Assembly: GCA_039111635.1 (NCBI GenBank)
Contig: JBCAQO010000017.1
Span: 1-64,000, forward strand
DNA length: 64,000 nt
Reading direction: 5' to 3'
Source: Heterobasidion occidentale
Lineage: Eukaryota; Basidiomycota; Agaricomycetes; Russulales; Bondarzewiaceae
The notes under the pieces were generated by a model that did no database searches, was not told where the DNA came from, and worked only from the letters and a program-made list of their open reading frames with translations. Position 1 is the first letter of the stretch, and every line of letters begins with the position of its first letter. Of the stretch, positions 1-11,100 are shown piece by piece. The position numbers were made by a program, and so were the translations under genes.

Positions 1-127
1 TAACCTAAACTAACCTAACCTAACCTAACCTAACCTAACCTAACCTAACCTAACCTAAACTAACCTAACCTAACCTAACAACCTAACTAACCTAACCTAA
101 CCTAACCTAACCTAACCTAACCTAACC
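1..127. repeat. Telomeric array, 5-bp unit TAACC
   Basis: About 24 head-to-tail TAACC units (TTAGG on the other strand) with a few variants (TAAAC near 6 and 56, AACAACC near 78). The C-rich strand reads 5' to 3' inward, as expected at a left chromosome end. The common fungal unit is TTAGGG; here every unit has only two Cs. The shorter unit may be real or a base-calling loss of one C per repeat. Confidence 0.93.
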
Positions 128-689
128 TCGTCAATTGGGGGACTAAGACACACGGGCCCAAGATTGAGCACCGGGAATGTAAACAGTGCGTGTTCCATAT
201 CCACTGAACCACTTTTCTGATGGCAATTTGGTTACATAGCATTGGCAGCACGCTTCGGGATGTGTACGGCTGGCATCTAGGGATGTTCAGGGGGCATGAA
301 TCGGCTGGTCCGTCGTCTTTTTGTTTTTGTTTCGCTTGTGAGTCTTTCATCACTCGTGGCTGGTTCTGCTTCGTTGATGGTGTCCTATGTCATGTCAGTG
401 CTTTCTGGATCTCGTTAGTGCTGTGTATTGAAATATAGACCCTCGTCGGTCGTTCCGAGCTTCGCTGGTGAGTGCTTTTAATGCATATTACTCACCGGAT
501 CTCACTCATTGATGCTGTCATATGGTAATTACACCTCTAATATCTCTCGCTTCTTTTTTACTCTCTGAGATGTTCTTGCTTTTTGTCAGTGATGCAGAGT
601 CTGCGTGTCTATTGTCCGCATCCCGCATCCTTGTATGGATGGTCAGGCACGTCGATGACACATTCTCTAGAGTTGTGGGCCGTCTGTGA
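128..689. other. Telomere-adjacent sequence without a recognised gene
   Basis: This stretch of about 560 bases joins the telomere to the satellite. Only short open frames occur, and none resembles a known protein or a telomere-linked helicase. Composition is GT-rich on the plus strand around 300-600. I see no clear repeat unit. Confidence 0.5.
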
Positions 690-2390
690 CGGCCGCATGT
701 TGCCTGTGATGGCTGCTAGTCGTCTGTGATGGCCACATGCTCGATCTGTTGTCTGAGCACCTTGCCCGTTGTCTTTGACAGACGCATAGTATCTAAGAGG
801 GCTGCATGTCGTCTGAGATGGCTACCAGCTGTCTGAGACGGTCGCAAGTCACCTGTGATAGCTGCCAGTCGTCTGCGACACCCATATGGGCCGTCTGTTG
901 TCTGAGCACCTCTGTGACATCTGCATACTATCTCAGACGGCACATCACCTGTGACGGCTGCGTACTGTCTGAGATGGCTGCATATCGTCTGAGATGCCCG
1001 CCGGTTGTCTGTGATGCCCGCCGGTTGTCTGTGATGGCTGCATGTTGCCTGCAATAGCTGCCGGTCATCTGCCAACAGCCTCATAGTCCGTCTGTTGTCT
1101 GAGCACCTCGCTGGTTGTCGCGACGGCCGCGTAATATCTAACACGGCTGCATGTTGTCTGAGATGACTGGCAGTCATCTGCGATGGCTGCATAGTGTCTG
1201 AGACATCTGCATGTCGTCTGAGATGCACGTAGGTCGTCAGTGACGACCTCATCCTGCCTGCAATGAATGCGGTCGTCTGAGACATCTGCGTGTCGTCTGC
1301 CACGGCCGCACACTGTCTGAGACGTCTGCGTGTAGTTAAAGAAGCCGGTTGTCTGCGGCGGCAGTATGCTGTCTCAGACGTCTGTGCCATTAGAGCAGCA
1401 GGTCGTCTGCGACGGCCGCACACTGCCTCAGACTTCTGCGTGTCGTCAGAGAAGCAGGTCGTCTGCAGCGGCCGCGCACTGTCTCAGACGTCCACGTGTC
1501 GTCTGAGATGCAGGCAGGTGCCCAATGCATTCATGGCCACCGGCAGACGTGACCTGCCTATAGGGCGTCTCCGTCGTCAGTGACGGCCTCATCCTGCCTG
1601 TAATGACTGCCGGTCGTCTGAGATGTCTGGGTGTCGTCTGAGACGGCCGCACACTGTCTCAGACGTCTGTGTATCGTTAGAGAAGCAGGTCATCTACAGT
1701 GGCCAAATATTGTCTCAGACATCCGCGTGTCGTCTGAGATGCAGGCAGATCGTCAGTGACGGTCTCATCCTGCCTGCAATGACTGCCGGTCATCTGAGAC
1801 GTTCGCGTGTCGTCTCAGATGCACACAGGTCGTCAGTGACGACCGCATCCTGCCTGCAACAACTACCAGTCGTCTGAGACATCCGCGTGTCATCTTAGAC
1901 GTCCCTGTGTTGTCTGAGATGCATGCAGGTTGTCTGTGACGGCTGCACACTGTCTCAGACGTCCGCGTGTCATCTGAGATGCAGGCAGGTCGTCAGTGAC
2001 GACCTCATCCTTCCTGCAATGACTGCTGGTCATCTGGGACATCCGCGTGTCGTCTGAGATACACGCAGGTCGTCTTCGAGGGCTGCACACTGTTTTAGAC
2101 GTCCGCATGTTGCATGAGATGCACGCAGGTCGTCTGAAATGACTTCCGGTCATCTGAGACGTCCGCGTTTTGTCTACGACGTCCCCATGTCGTCTGACAT
2201 GCACGTAGGTTGTCTCCGACAGCTGCACACTATATGAGATGTCTGCCAGTTGTCTAAGACATCTGCATGTCGTATGACGGCTGCACGCTGTGTTGAGATG
2301 CACACAGGTTGTCTGCGAGGGCCGCACACTGTATAAGATGTCTGCCAGTCATCTAAGATGTCCGAGTGTCATCTGAGATGCACACGTGCC
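690..2390. repeat. Subtelomeric satellite with degenerate 20-bp period
   Basis: About 85 monomers of 20 bp, roughly TCGTCTGAGACGTCCGCGTG, follow each other in near-constant phase. The register is easiest to see from 1600 to 2340. Variants alternate (TCGTCTGAGATGCAGGCAGG, TCGTCAGTGACGACCTCATC, CTGCCTGCAATGACTGCCGG) and recur in blocks, giving a loose higher-order repeat. Many monomers carry the short palindrome GTCT-AGAC. Open frames in this region are by-products of the repeat. Confidence 0.85.
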
Positions 2391-2394
2391 TCCT

Positions 2395-2846
2395 CATGTG
2401 CCTTTTCGGATGCCTCCTCGCCTGCCTCCTCACGTGCCTCCTCACGTGCCTTCTCACCTGACTCCTCACCTGCCTTCTCACCTGACTCCTCACCTAGTCT
2501 CTCACTTGGCTCCTCACCTGGCCTCTCACCTAGCCTCTCACCTGGTCTCTCACCTGCCTCCTTACCTGGCCTCTCACCTAGCCTCTCGCCTGCCTCCTCA
2601 CCTAGCCTCTCACCTGGCCTCTCACCTGCCTCCTCACCTGGCCTCTCGCCTGCCTCCTCACCTAGCCTCTCACCTGCCTCCTCACCTGGCCTCTCACCTG
2701 CCTCCTCACCTGGCCTCTCGCCTGCCTCCTCACCTAGCCTCTCACCTGCCTCCTCACCTAGCCTCTCACCTGCCTCCTCACCTGGCCTCTCACCTGCCTC
2801 CTCACCTAGCCCCTCACCTAGCCTCTCACCTAGCTCCTCACCTACC
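2395..2846. repeat. 12-bp CT-rich tandem repeat
   Basis: About 37 copies of a 12-bp unit such as GCCTCCTCACCT, GGCCTCTCACCT or AGCCTCTCACCT. Because 12 is a multiple of three and the unit lacks stops, two plus frames stay open over the whole array. Strand composition is extremely skewed, with very few G outside the CCTG steps. I do not treat it as coding. Confidence 0.85.
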
Positions 2847-2936
2847 TAACATCTCGGATTTTTTTCGTCTCACCTACCATCCGCCTACCACCTCTTATAA
2901 CCTAAAGAAAAAGAAAAGATGAAAAGGAATATTGGT

Positions 2937-4038
2937 ATACACTCTCGGCAATGCGCGTTTATTCAGGGCCTCAGCAGAGGCCCATCGTCTACTTGCATCG
3001 TCGAGAGTGCAGGAGGGGAGAGCGTCAAGAAGCAAGAAAAACTCACATGTGTGTGTGAATCTGCAGGTTACTGTAAGTACTCTGAGAGGGCCGTATCGAT
3101 ACATCGAGTAAGGAAGAGGACGAGGTGGGGGAGACTGTAATACTACGCGTCACGTCGCGGCGGCACGCTTGATCACGAGACGTTGCAGAGCACTGTGTGC
3201 CGACACATTCGGAAGGAAAACTCCGACTGTGTCCGACACAGTCGGACTGTGTGGCGCGACAATCAACGGACTGTGTGCGGCACGGCCGGACTGTGTGGCG
3301 CGACCTTAGGGCCAACTCCCAGACTGTCACCGAGAATTTGGACTGTGTGGTGCAAACACAGCGCCAAAATCCGGACTGTGTGTGGCCTCGGCCGGACTGT
3401 GTGGCGTGACAAAGAGACTGTGCATAGTGTGACAACAGTGTGACGACAGCGTGCCCGCTATCTCCCGACTGTGTGCCGGCTTTTCCGATGCTGACTAAAC
3501 TGTGTCTCCGGATTGCAGAATATCTTCAAGACCACAAACAATTCGGTATCTTCAGATCCCCAGATTCAAATGGTACGATTAGGGTATCAATCAGAAGCTA
3601 CGGTGAATTTACACATTAAATTTGTTTTACAATTAAAATCAAAGATAAAATGAGTACTGGATGTCTCGTTTTTTGAGTTTGCTATTCACTTTTGTATTTT
3701 GCCCTTAACAGACTCAGTGGTACATGTCTAGTAATGGAAAATTCAGGATACTATTCTAAACACATTCCAAATCTTTTGAATCAGACAGAACTGTACGCAA
3801 CCCATATTCCAATTCCTAAAACCCAGACTGTGCTTTGCACAGTGTGGTTTTTGGGTGTAGACTGTTTAAATCCATATCTATTGAACCCCTGATTCAATCT
3901 GGCTGATTCTGAGCCTCAAAGCTGGACCAGGGTATGAAGATCACAGGGCTTATTTTTTTGTATTTATAGCTGCATTAAATTGGCAACACAGTAGTTTTGG
4001 ATATCGGTGGACTCAAATTAGTCGGTAATACTCCTAGG
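2937..4038. repeat. 1.1-kb interspersed subtelomeric repeat, copy A
   Basis: Closely similar to 13735-14818 over nearly the whole length. Shared landmarks in order: the motif CCTCNGCNGAGGCCCATC near 2968, a block with repeated CGGACTGTGTG words (3230-3410), an AT-rich part with TTGAGTACTGGATGTC-like sequence (3650), a segment near 3850 with complementary GTGC/GCAC words, and a shared end at ACTCCTAGG (4030). Both copies diverge abruptly after CTCCTAGG. No long conserved open frame is shared, so it looks like a non-coding or decayed element. Confidence 0.8.
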
Positions 4039-5649
4039 AGGGGTGGGCAGGGTCAGGGAGAGGGAGGCGAGGGAGGCAAGGGGGATGCAGAGGTGTTGTT
4101 GGTGATGTCGACTGAGACAGCGCTGGAGCAGGCGAACGTGAACCTGTGTGTGTGCGCGCGTGCGTGTGCGTGTGCGGTTGGGTCAAAGGGGTGAGCGGTG
4201 GCAGGCGTACCTCGCACAGGATACCAATCCGCACCTATACATGTCCTCCCAGCGTGACACGCAGCCTGCAGAACCGCAGCCGTGCACGGGGACGGCGCGA
4301 GCGAGGCATAGAGCACGCGCTCTGTGTCGGGGGCTGTGGAGTCGTAGTGGTGGTCGCTGTGGTCATAGCGGTGATTGTACCACCCGCGGTTGGGTTTGAA
4401 GACGGGTTTGAAGACGGGTTTTAGGAAGAGGACGGGGCGAGAAAGGTCGGGAGAGAGCAGGGCAGGAGAAAGAAGAGGAGAAAGGGAGAGAGATGGCGAG
4501 AGGGTTGGGAGGAGAGGGCGGGAGAGAAACAGAGCGCACGCAGCATCAGCATCCCATTCGTCATAGAGAGCATGAGCGTGCGCGAGAGGGACGTACGTCG
4601 AGAGCGGCGCGCGTGCATGCCGCCTTCCACAGCCTGAGGCGCCTGTTCCTGTGCCATGCGTCGAACACAATGTCCTCCTTTCCGTCCGAGCCGCTGTCGT
4701 CCACGACTTTGTTGTTGTTAACGTCGCGGGCACGGCACCCGGCGTGACGGGCCCCCAGAGAAGAAGCTCGCGAGAACCGCCTCGGGTGGCACAAAGCCGT
4801 GCGGCTGGTAGCTCTGGAGCGCGAGGCCGTAGGCGGGGCAGATCTGCGCTGCGTAAGTCGGAGGAGAGTGTCCGGTAGAAGGTTGCGCGGCCGCCTAGTA
4901 TGCCGGCGAAGGCCGAGGGCGCGAGGGGGGCGCTGATGGGCGAGCCGGCACGAGAGTGGTTGTCGGTGGCTACCTAGCCTAGAGAAGCGTCTTACCGAGC
5001 GAGAGCGAAGAGGAGCGCGAGCGCTGTCCGTGTGTGTGAGAGCGTGGGCGGCGGCGGCCGTGGAAGGGAGCGGTGATGTAGTGGTGCAGGTGGGGAGGGG
5101 GCGGGTTCAGGAGAGGGAGCGGGTTCAGAAGAGGGAGCGGGTTCAGGAGTGAGTACTGGGAAGCGACAATATGCAGGAGGGAGAAACGCACGTTGTTATA
5201 GCGGGCGCTGCAATACCGCTTGGTGGGTTGCCCAAGATCGTCTGCAGTGTCATCGTGCGGGCGGACGCGGCCGAGTGGGCGGTCGACGGAGGGAGGGGTA
5301 GCCACGGCAGCGACGAAAATGGCCGCTAAAAAGAGCTGTGAGGAATGGGGCCGTGGGCTGGGAAAGCCATAGGGTACTGTTCCTGCGGATGACGGGCGGA
5401 TGAGGATGAGGACGAGGGGTGACTCTGCTGGTGTTGGAAGGCGGTACGGTTGAGGGGAGGGGGCAGGGCGGCAGGGCTGGAAGCGGTGCCGTTGAGTGCG
5501 AGCTTTGCTGCGCCGTCACGGACGGCGTGGGCGAAGCTTGCGCGGGCATCTGCGGCGCGGCGCTCTGAGTCAACCGTTGCTTCGAGGTCGAGTATGGTTT
5601 TGAGAGAGGGTTTTGAGAGTAAGGAGACTGGGGGGGACGGCGGTGGGGA
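4039..5649. other. GC-rich stretch without recognised gene
   Basis: It contains only short repeats: GAAGACGGGTTT about three times near 4398-4422, and GGGTTCAGGAGAGGGAGC about three times near 5102-5146. Minus-strand frames at about 4640-4980 look exon-like (acidic and Trp-containing) but I recognise no family and no intact gene model. It could be another decayed gene fragment. Confidence 0.4.
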
Positions 5650-8230
5650 GGACTGGAGCGAGAGACGACGACGTTCCTACATAGGCAGGTCCCCGCGCAG
5701 GTGCCTACGCGGGACATAAAAGGTCGGGGAGCGCTGGCGGTGGCAAGCGCGCGTAAGTCAATGCGGCCGCCGGAGGTGTTGCACTGCGCGTGGAAGATGA
5801 CGAGGGTGTGCGCGTAGGCAGACGGGAGGCCGCCAGCGGAGGTGAGGACGCGGCGTCGATCCAAGCTTTGATCCGAGGGTGGGCTCGAGGTAACAAGGAG
5901 ACACGCGCGGGCGCATGTAGATCGCAGGTAAAGGCGGGTGCGTGGACTCATGGGCGGTTTCGGGACGTTGAGGGGACGGGCATGCGTGCATCGGCTCGAG
6001 GGTGGGATGGACTGTCGAGAGGGCTGAGTGAGCAAATGGGCGTGGCGTCGTGGGCGTCGTGGGCGTCGCGGGCGTCGTGGAGAGGCGGTCGAGCAAGGGG
6101 CGGGCGGAAAGGAGGCATGGCCGAATCTCGGCGGTGCTCAAGGTGACGAGGCGACACGGGCGGGCGATTGTGGATCGCAGGTGAAGGCTGGTGCGGAGAA
6201 TCGAACGGACGAGAGCGTGTGCTTGGCGTCGAGAGGGCGCATCTGAGTGCATGGGCTCGAGGGCGAGATCGATGCTCGAGGGGGTCAAGGACACAGGGTG
6301 GCGGTGGTGTGGGCCGTCGAGGGAACGAGCGTGCATGTGTGCGTGCCGTCGAGGGGGTTGATGGAAGTCGAGTGTTGAAGCTAGGTAGTGGACGTGCGTG
6401 GCGCGAGGATGGGGAGGTCGAGGGTCGAGGGGGTTGTGGGTATGATTGTCGGGGAGAACGAGGGCGTGGAGTCGAAGGTGGAGCGCATCGAGCAGGAAAG
6501 TGGGCGTGGCAGAGAGCGAGTGAGCGGGCGTGGCGGTTTGACAAGACGAGAGGGAGGGGGTACGCATGTCCGGGAGAGGGAGGGACTGGCGCGATAGACG
6601 ACGACGTACCGGCTTGCTCAACGAGTTCGCATCCATCCTGGATGTCCTCGTTGTCCGTGTCCATCCTCTTCCCAGCTCGTCTCTCTGTTGCAGCCGTTCC
6701 TTGTCCTCGAGGAGGGGCCGGGTGCGATCTGCGGGCAGTCGACAGTTGGGGGTTCGAGGGAGTGAAGGTCGAGGGGTTTGAGAGGACGAGTAGGCGGGCA
6801 TGCGTGGTGTCGAGGAGACGAGCGTAGGCGGATATGAGTCGCAGGCGAAAGCGGGCGCGTGGATCTGAGGGGACGAGGGCGGATATCGCCAGTTGAGCGA
6901 GGCGAACACTCGAGCACACGGGTGCCTATGGCGTCGAGCAGGGGGTCCAAGCATGTTGAGTGGGGGTCCGGGCAATGCAGACGATGTGCGGAGGGGACGT
7001 GGAGGACACGAGCAAGTGGGCGTGGTGTCGAGCGGGTCGAGCACGAGAGCGAGCAAGCGGGTTGAGAGGGTCGGGCGAGCGGGTCGAGAGCAGGAGTGGA
7101 TGAGAGGGGGAGCGGACGAGTGAGTATGACGCCGGGCTGGGGTGTTCAGGGAGACGGGCAGATAAGTCGAATACAAGAGGTACGTGTGCGGGGGAAGAAC
7201 TGGAGTAAGAGATGACGACGTACCTATATCACTCACGGATAGCCTCGTCATCCGTGCTCACTCTCTTCTCAACTCGTCTCTCCGCCGCACTCGTTCCTCG
7301 TCCTCCGCCGCCAGCTGGGTCTCATCCTCGTCGACACTCGAACGGCCACGATGCTTTGCGTGTAGCGCGCGGGCGGAGGCGTCGATGGAGCGGCCTCGCC
7401 GTTCAGCCCTCGACGTTTGAGGATGTTGAGGGCGCTGTGTTGCGGGGATGTCGAGAGCCTAGGGATGAACGCGTACGGGATCGATGAGACGAGCAGGAGG
7501 GCGCCGGGTGGAGGCTGTGTGCGGATCCGAGGGAATGAGTGCGCGCGGCTGTAGGTGGCAGGACGCAGGCGAGAGCGAACGCATGGGATCGAGGGGACGG
7601 GCAACATTCAATGGGATCGAGGCCACCGGGGGCGCTGGGTGGCGAGCGTTTCCGGCGTCGAGAGCGAGAACATCGACAGCGAAGAAAACGAGTGCGAGGG
7701 TTCTGGACGCAAGTGTGCGAGGGCGCTGGGTGGCGGGGTGGCGTGGGCTGAGCGGACGACCGGGCACGGGATCAAGGGCGGAACGTCGCCGTCGAGGAAA
7801 TCGAGGAGTCGCAGGTCGAAGGAGGGGCGAGCAGAAAGTTGAGGCCAAGATATACGCGTGTGCGGAGAGGAACTGGCGTAAGGAGGGATGACGACGCACC
7901 TTCATGACGTTTGTTCTGCTCCGCGAAGGTGCATCCATCACGACGTTCTCGTCGTCTATGCCCATCTGAGCTCCCAGCCCTCCTCCTCCTCCTCCTCCTC
8001 CTCCTCCTCCTCCTCCTCCTCCTCCTCCTCCTCCTCCTCCTCCTCCTCCTCCTCCTCTCCTCCTCCTCCACCACCACCACCGGCGCCGCTCTTCCTCTTC
8101 AACTTCCTCAGCCACAAGCGCGGAACAGCCGACGAATAAGGGATCGAGCGTGTGCAGGGTCGAGCGTGCACGGGGGTCGAACGGTCGCGTCGTCCAGAGG
8201 ACGAGGTGAGGTGAGGGTGTGAGGATGCAG
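5650..8230 (-). repeat. Recurrent degenerate subtelomeric unit (several copies)
   Basis: At least four related segments (near 5670, 6600-6730, 7210-7330 and 7890-7980) have the same order on the minus strand. First comes a short acidic, Gln/Arg-rich peptide frame (AAEDEERVRRRDELRR, LLEDKERLQQRDELGR), then a D-E-I/D-rich stretch, a GTACGT donor-like site, and a long CT-rich tail full of CTCGAC words. Related copies occur near 10.6, 12.95 and 13.45 kb. This looks like an amplified, decayed exon-intron unit. I do not recognise the parent gene. Long minus-strand frames over the region are compositional. Confidence 0.55.
7979..8071. repeat. (TCC)n microsatellite
   Basis: About 24 uninterrupted TCC triplets followed by TCTCC and CACCACCACC variants. 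It produces spurious poly-Ser, poly-Leu, poly-Glu and poly-Gly frames. It sits inside the recurrent unit at the place where the other copies carry an acidic-peptide segment. Confidence 0.95.
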
Positions 8231-8399
8231 GGTCAGGCGCGCGTGCGGTTTCGGCGATGATACAGGATGAGGAGGGGTCGGAGGGATTGACGAGAAGTCA
8301 GACGTGCGGGCATGAGCTGGAGGAGTTGCGCGTAAGCGAATGTGGGTCGTAGGCAAGGGCGAGTGCGTGAGCTCAAGGGTTCCAGTGGGTCGAGGGCAC

Positions 8400-9055
8400 T
8401 CGGCGGCGGGCAAGGGGCAGAAGGAAAGGATGAGCTCCGCGTCGCCGCCGTGAGGGCCGAGAGGCGCGAGGCGGCGGTCGAGGTCGAGGCTGAGGTCGAG
8501 CGCAAGCTCGCGCTCGTCGTCGTCCTCGTGGTAGTCGATGAGGCTGCCGATGAGCGGCGTGCGTGGGAGTTGGATGCTTGGCATGCAGAGCGGGGGGCAT
8601 CGGCACGCCGGGCACGCGCTGGCGCTTACGGTTCTGGCCCGCTGACTGGTGACGCGTGAACAGCGGCGTGCTAGGGAGCGGCAGCGAGCTGTCGTCGTCG
8701 TCGTCGTCGTCCCTGTTGAAGTACGACTCCTCCTCGGCCTCCGGGCGGCGGAGCTCGAACGGCTGGCTGAGGCTGTGCGCGCGTTTGTGCGTCAGTGTGA
8801 GCGTGAGCGCGAACGGGAGAGCGCAAGAGAAGACTTGCTGGGGTGCGGGCGGCTAAGAGTTGAGCACGTTGGACGTTGAGTTGTCGAGGATGCGCGCGAG
8901 CACGACGTCCTTGAGGAACTGCACCAGGTACGTGTGGTGCACCTTCTTCCGCATGCTCGCATCGTGTAGCGCGATCGGCTCGTGGGAGCTGGCGGACGTG
9001 CACAAGAAGTCACGGTAGTTCGCCTTGTGCGTCGGGAACCCGGGGTCGTCTGTCG
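8400..9055 (-). pseudogene. Fragment of PP4 regulatory subunit 3 (PSY2/SMEK)
   Basis: The intact family member is the regulatory subunit of protein phosphatase 4 (Psy2 in yeast, SMEK in animals), acting in DNA-damage recovery. From 9055 down to 8861 the minus strand reads HKANYRDFL, then KKVHHTYLVQFLKDVVLARI, matching the conserved middle of SMEK proteins, and stops at VLNS where intact proteins continue. Further down, EAEEESYFNRDDDDDD and LIGSLIDYHEDDDERE resemble the acidic C-terminal tail, but in shifted frames. The N-terminal half and the armadillo-like region between the two pieces are missing. This is a clear remnant. Family identity rests on the central block. Confidence 0.72.
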
Positions 9056-9453
9056 CGAGATGTCAGGAACCTTCGAGGATGTTGCACTTGTATGGTGGAG
9101 GCACACCTTGGAGCATGCCTACAACACTGATAAAGTACTCGTCGTCCAGTATGTGACGGCGAGAGGGGAGAGCGGGAGAGCGGGAGAGCGGAGAGCCGGT
9201 CAAGCGGGTAAGGCAGGAGAACAGGCGAGCGGGTCGAGAGGGGCGCGCCGGCGGGCACGCTTGATGGTGGTGACGAGCACGCGGGTGTTGATGCGGCGGA
9301 CAGTGGCATTGCGCTGCACTTGAAAGGCGAAGAGGGTGTGTGCTTAAGCGGACGGTAGGCCGAAGGCGGGGGCAGGCAAAGGCAGGCGAGGGAGGACGCG
9401 GCGTCGATCCTGGCTGAGGTTTGGGCGAGGTGGAGCAGGTGAACGAGGGCGCA

Positions 9454-10399
9454 TCAATGCTTCTGGTAATAGTGGATGAGGCCGGTCATCTGCATGCGAC
9501 AGCTGTCAGCTCGCAGTAAACGGGAAGGCTCGATGCAGCACTGCAAAGAAAATCACGTACGTAGCTGTTGTGACCCTTGACGTCCGCTGGCTTATCCAGC
9601 TGCGCCAGAATGTCCTCCGTGAGCACCTTGCCATGCTCGAGGTCCATCGGGTCTGTTGCACCAGTTCAGCAAACGCGATTATATGCACCCATGCACCCAA
9701 GGACGCACCCACCGAACAAGTTGATGCCCCAGATGACGCCCTGAGTGATGGCCTTGTGTTTACAGAGCGCGATAAACGAGCCGAGCATCGCGCGCGTGAG
9801 CAGCGGGAAGAAGAGGATGTTGCTCGGCCAGTTGTGCACAAAAACCTTGCTCTTCACGAGCACCTCGCTCGCGCCCGGTCCTACCTCCTACAACACTAAC
9901 CGTACGTTAGCGCCGCCGAAACAACACGCGAACACTGCCCAAGAGGGGATGGAAGAGGGAACAGAGAGGGAGGCGCACCTGGCAGACCTGCTCCTCAGTC
10001 TTGCCGAACGCGAGCGCTTCGGGCGGCGCGAAGTAGTTGCTGAGCAGGATGCGGTGGTGAAGCGAGCCACGGAGCGGGTTGTGCGATGTCGCGAGGGTGA
10101 GGAAGTCCGTCGGATTGAGCTTTGTGCCCTGGTACAGCAGCTGGCAGAATGAATGCTGTCCGTTCATGGCCTCCGCACCCCAGACAATCGGCTGCAGCAT
10201 GCGCAGCACAGTCGGCCTTGACAGTAGAGGGCGGGTTGAGAGAGCAGAGATGCACACCGGTTTGATAGTCGACGCGGTTGCCGCCCTTGGTGATGAATTG
10301 CCGTTAGACTCCATGTCACCTTGCTGGAAGTAGTCTGTGAGTAGTTCGCGAGCTTGTGATTGTACTTGTCGTATGGGAGCAGCGCGTGCGTCTGGGTGC
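9454..10399 (-). pseudogene. C-terminal remnant of glucose-6-phosphate isomerase
   Basis: The intact enzyme interconverts glucose-6-P and fructose-6-P in glycolysis. The minus strand contains [92 protein letters not shown] and the end TGLIHYYQKH with a stop at 9454. These match the last third of PGI in the correct order. Lesions: an 11-bp insertion with a short repeat after LANY (about 10335-10350), a 1-bp loss after MESNGN, and no N-terminal two thirds upstream of an intron acceptor at 10400. Intron borders are still visible, so it arose from a genomic copy, not from mRNA. Confidence 0.85.
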
Positions 10400-10559
10400 C
10401 TGCAGGCACAGAGAGCCGGAGAGGACCAGTGATAAGGGAGAGAGTAATCAGGAGTCAGCGGAGTTGGAGGAAGGAAGAAGGGAGGCTGAGTGTTTGGGGA
10501 AGGAACGTGCATGTGTAGAGTGGAGGGCAGAGACGTCGAGAGAGGGGCAACAAGGAAGA

Positions 10560-10925
10560 GAACGAGAGGTACGCACTTTTGTACCACTATGCGTGCTCAT
10601 CGAGCGCGCGTCCGTCGTGGACGTCCCCGTCGTCCGTGCTCGTCTCCTTCCCCAACCTGTCTTTCTATTGCGGCCGCTGACTGGCCGCTGTCATTCCTCT
10701 TCCGCCGCTGTCCGCCATTATATTAGGTCGAGGGCGGGACAGTCCATGAATGAGGGTTGAGGAGGTCGGGAGGACGAAGGGAAGAGGGGTCAAGCGGGTG
10801 TGAGGTATAGCGTGCGCGGGGTCGATGGGCCGAGAAGGGGAGAGGTTGTGAGGATGTGGGACGATGGCTCCAGTGTGCAAGCTGTATCAGAAAAATCCAG
10901 TAGATAGAGCGTTAAGGGAGTAGAT
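10560..10925 (-). repeat. Copy of the recurrent subtelomeric unit
   Basis: The segment near 10566-10720 has the same order as the units at 5.6-8.0 kb: a GTACGC donor-like site on the minus strand, a GTGGACGTCCCCGTCGTCC-like block, then TTCCTCTTCCGCC, followed by a GGTCGAGGG-rich flank. No intact reading frame. Confidence 0.45.
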
Positions 10926-11100
10926 AATATGGCTTTTGAAGATGCAAGCTTAGTCAGGGCCTCGGCGGAGGCCCATCGTCCGTTCGCAAAGTCGAGTGTA
11001 TGGAAGAGAGAGGATGAAAATTGGGATGAAAACAAAACACACTCACAAGACCGGGTAAGTGTTAGGTTGATGAATCTAAGCCGGCTCGTTTGCGTGGAGC
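10926..11100. repeat. Partial copy of the 1.1-kb subtelomeric repeat
   Basis: It contains CAGGGCCTCGGCGGAGGCCCATCGTCC and the following degenerate sequence, matching the left ends of the copies at 2937 and 13735. The CGGACTGTGTG block and the AT-rich right half are absent, so only about 150 bases remain. Confidence 0.55.

Noticed and set aside
690..2390. Regular short repeats resembling a CRISPR array
   Set aside because: The 20-bp monomers are contiguous and degenerate with no unique spacers; the genome is eukaryotic.
2358..2922. Two long plus-strand frames (Ser/Pro-rich and His/Leu-rich)
   Set aside because: Both are by-products of the stop-free 12-bp tandem repeat.
3183..3443. Cys/Arg-rich frames in copy A of the 1.1-kb repeat
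   Set aside because: They arise from repeated CGGACTGTGTGGC words and are not conserved as a frame in copy B.
5758..7251. 497-codon minus-strand frame rich in Pro, Arg and Ser
   Set aside because: Compositional frame over the GTCGAGG-rich recurrent unit; no domain, and neighbouring frames are equally open.
7459..8115. Poly-Gly/poly-Glu/poly-Arg/poly-Ser frames
   Set aside because: Produced by the (TCC)n microsatellite in different frames.
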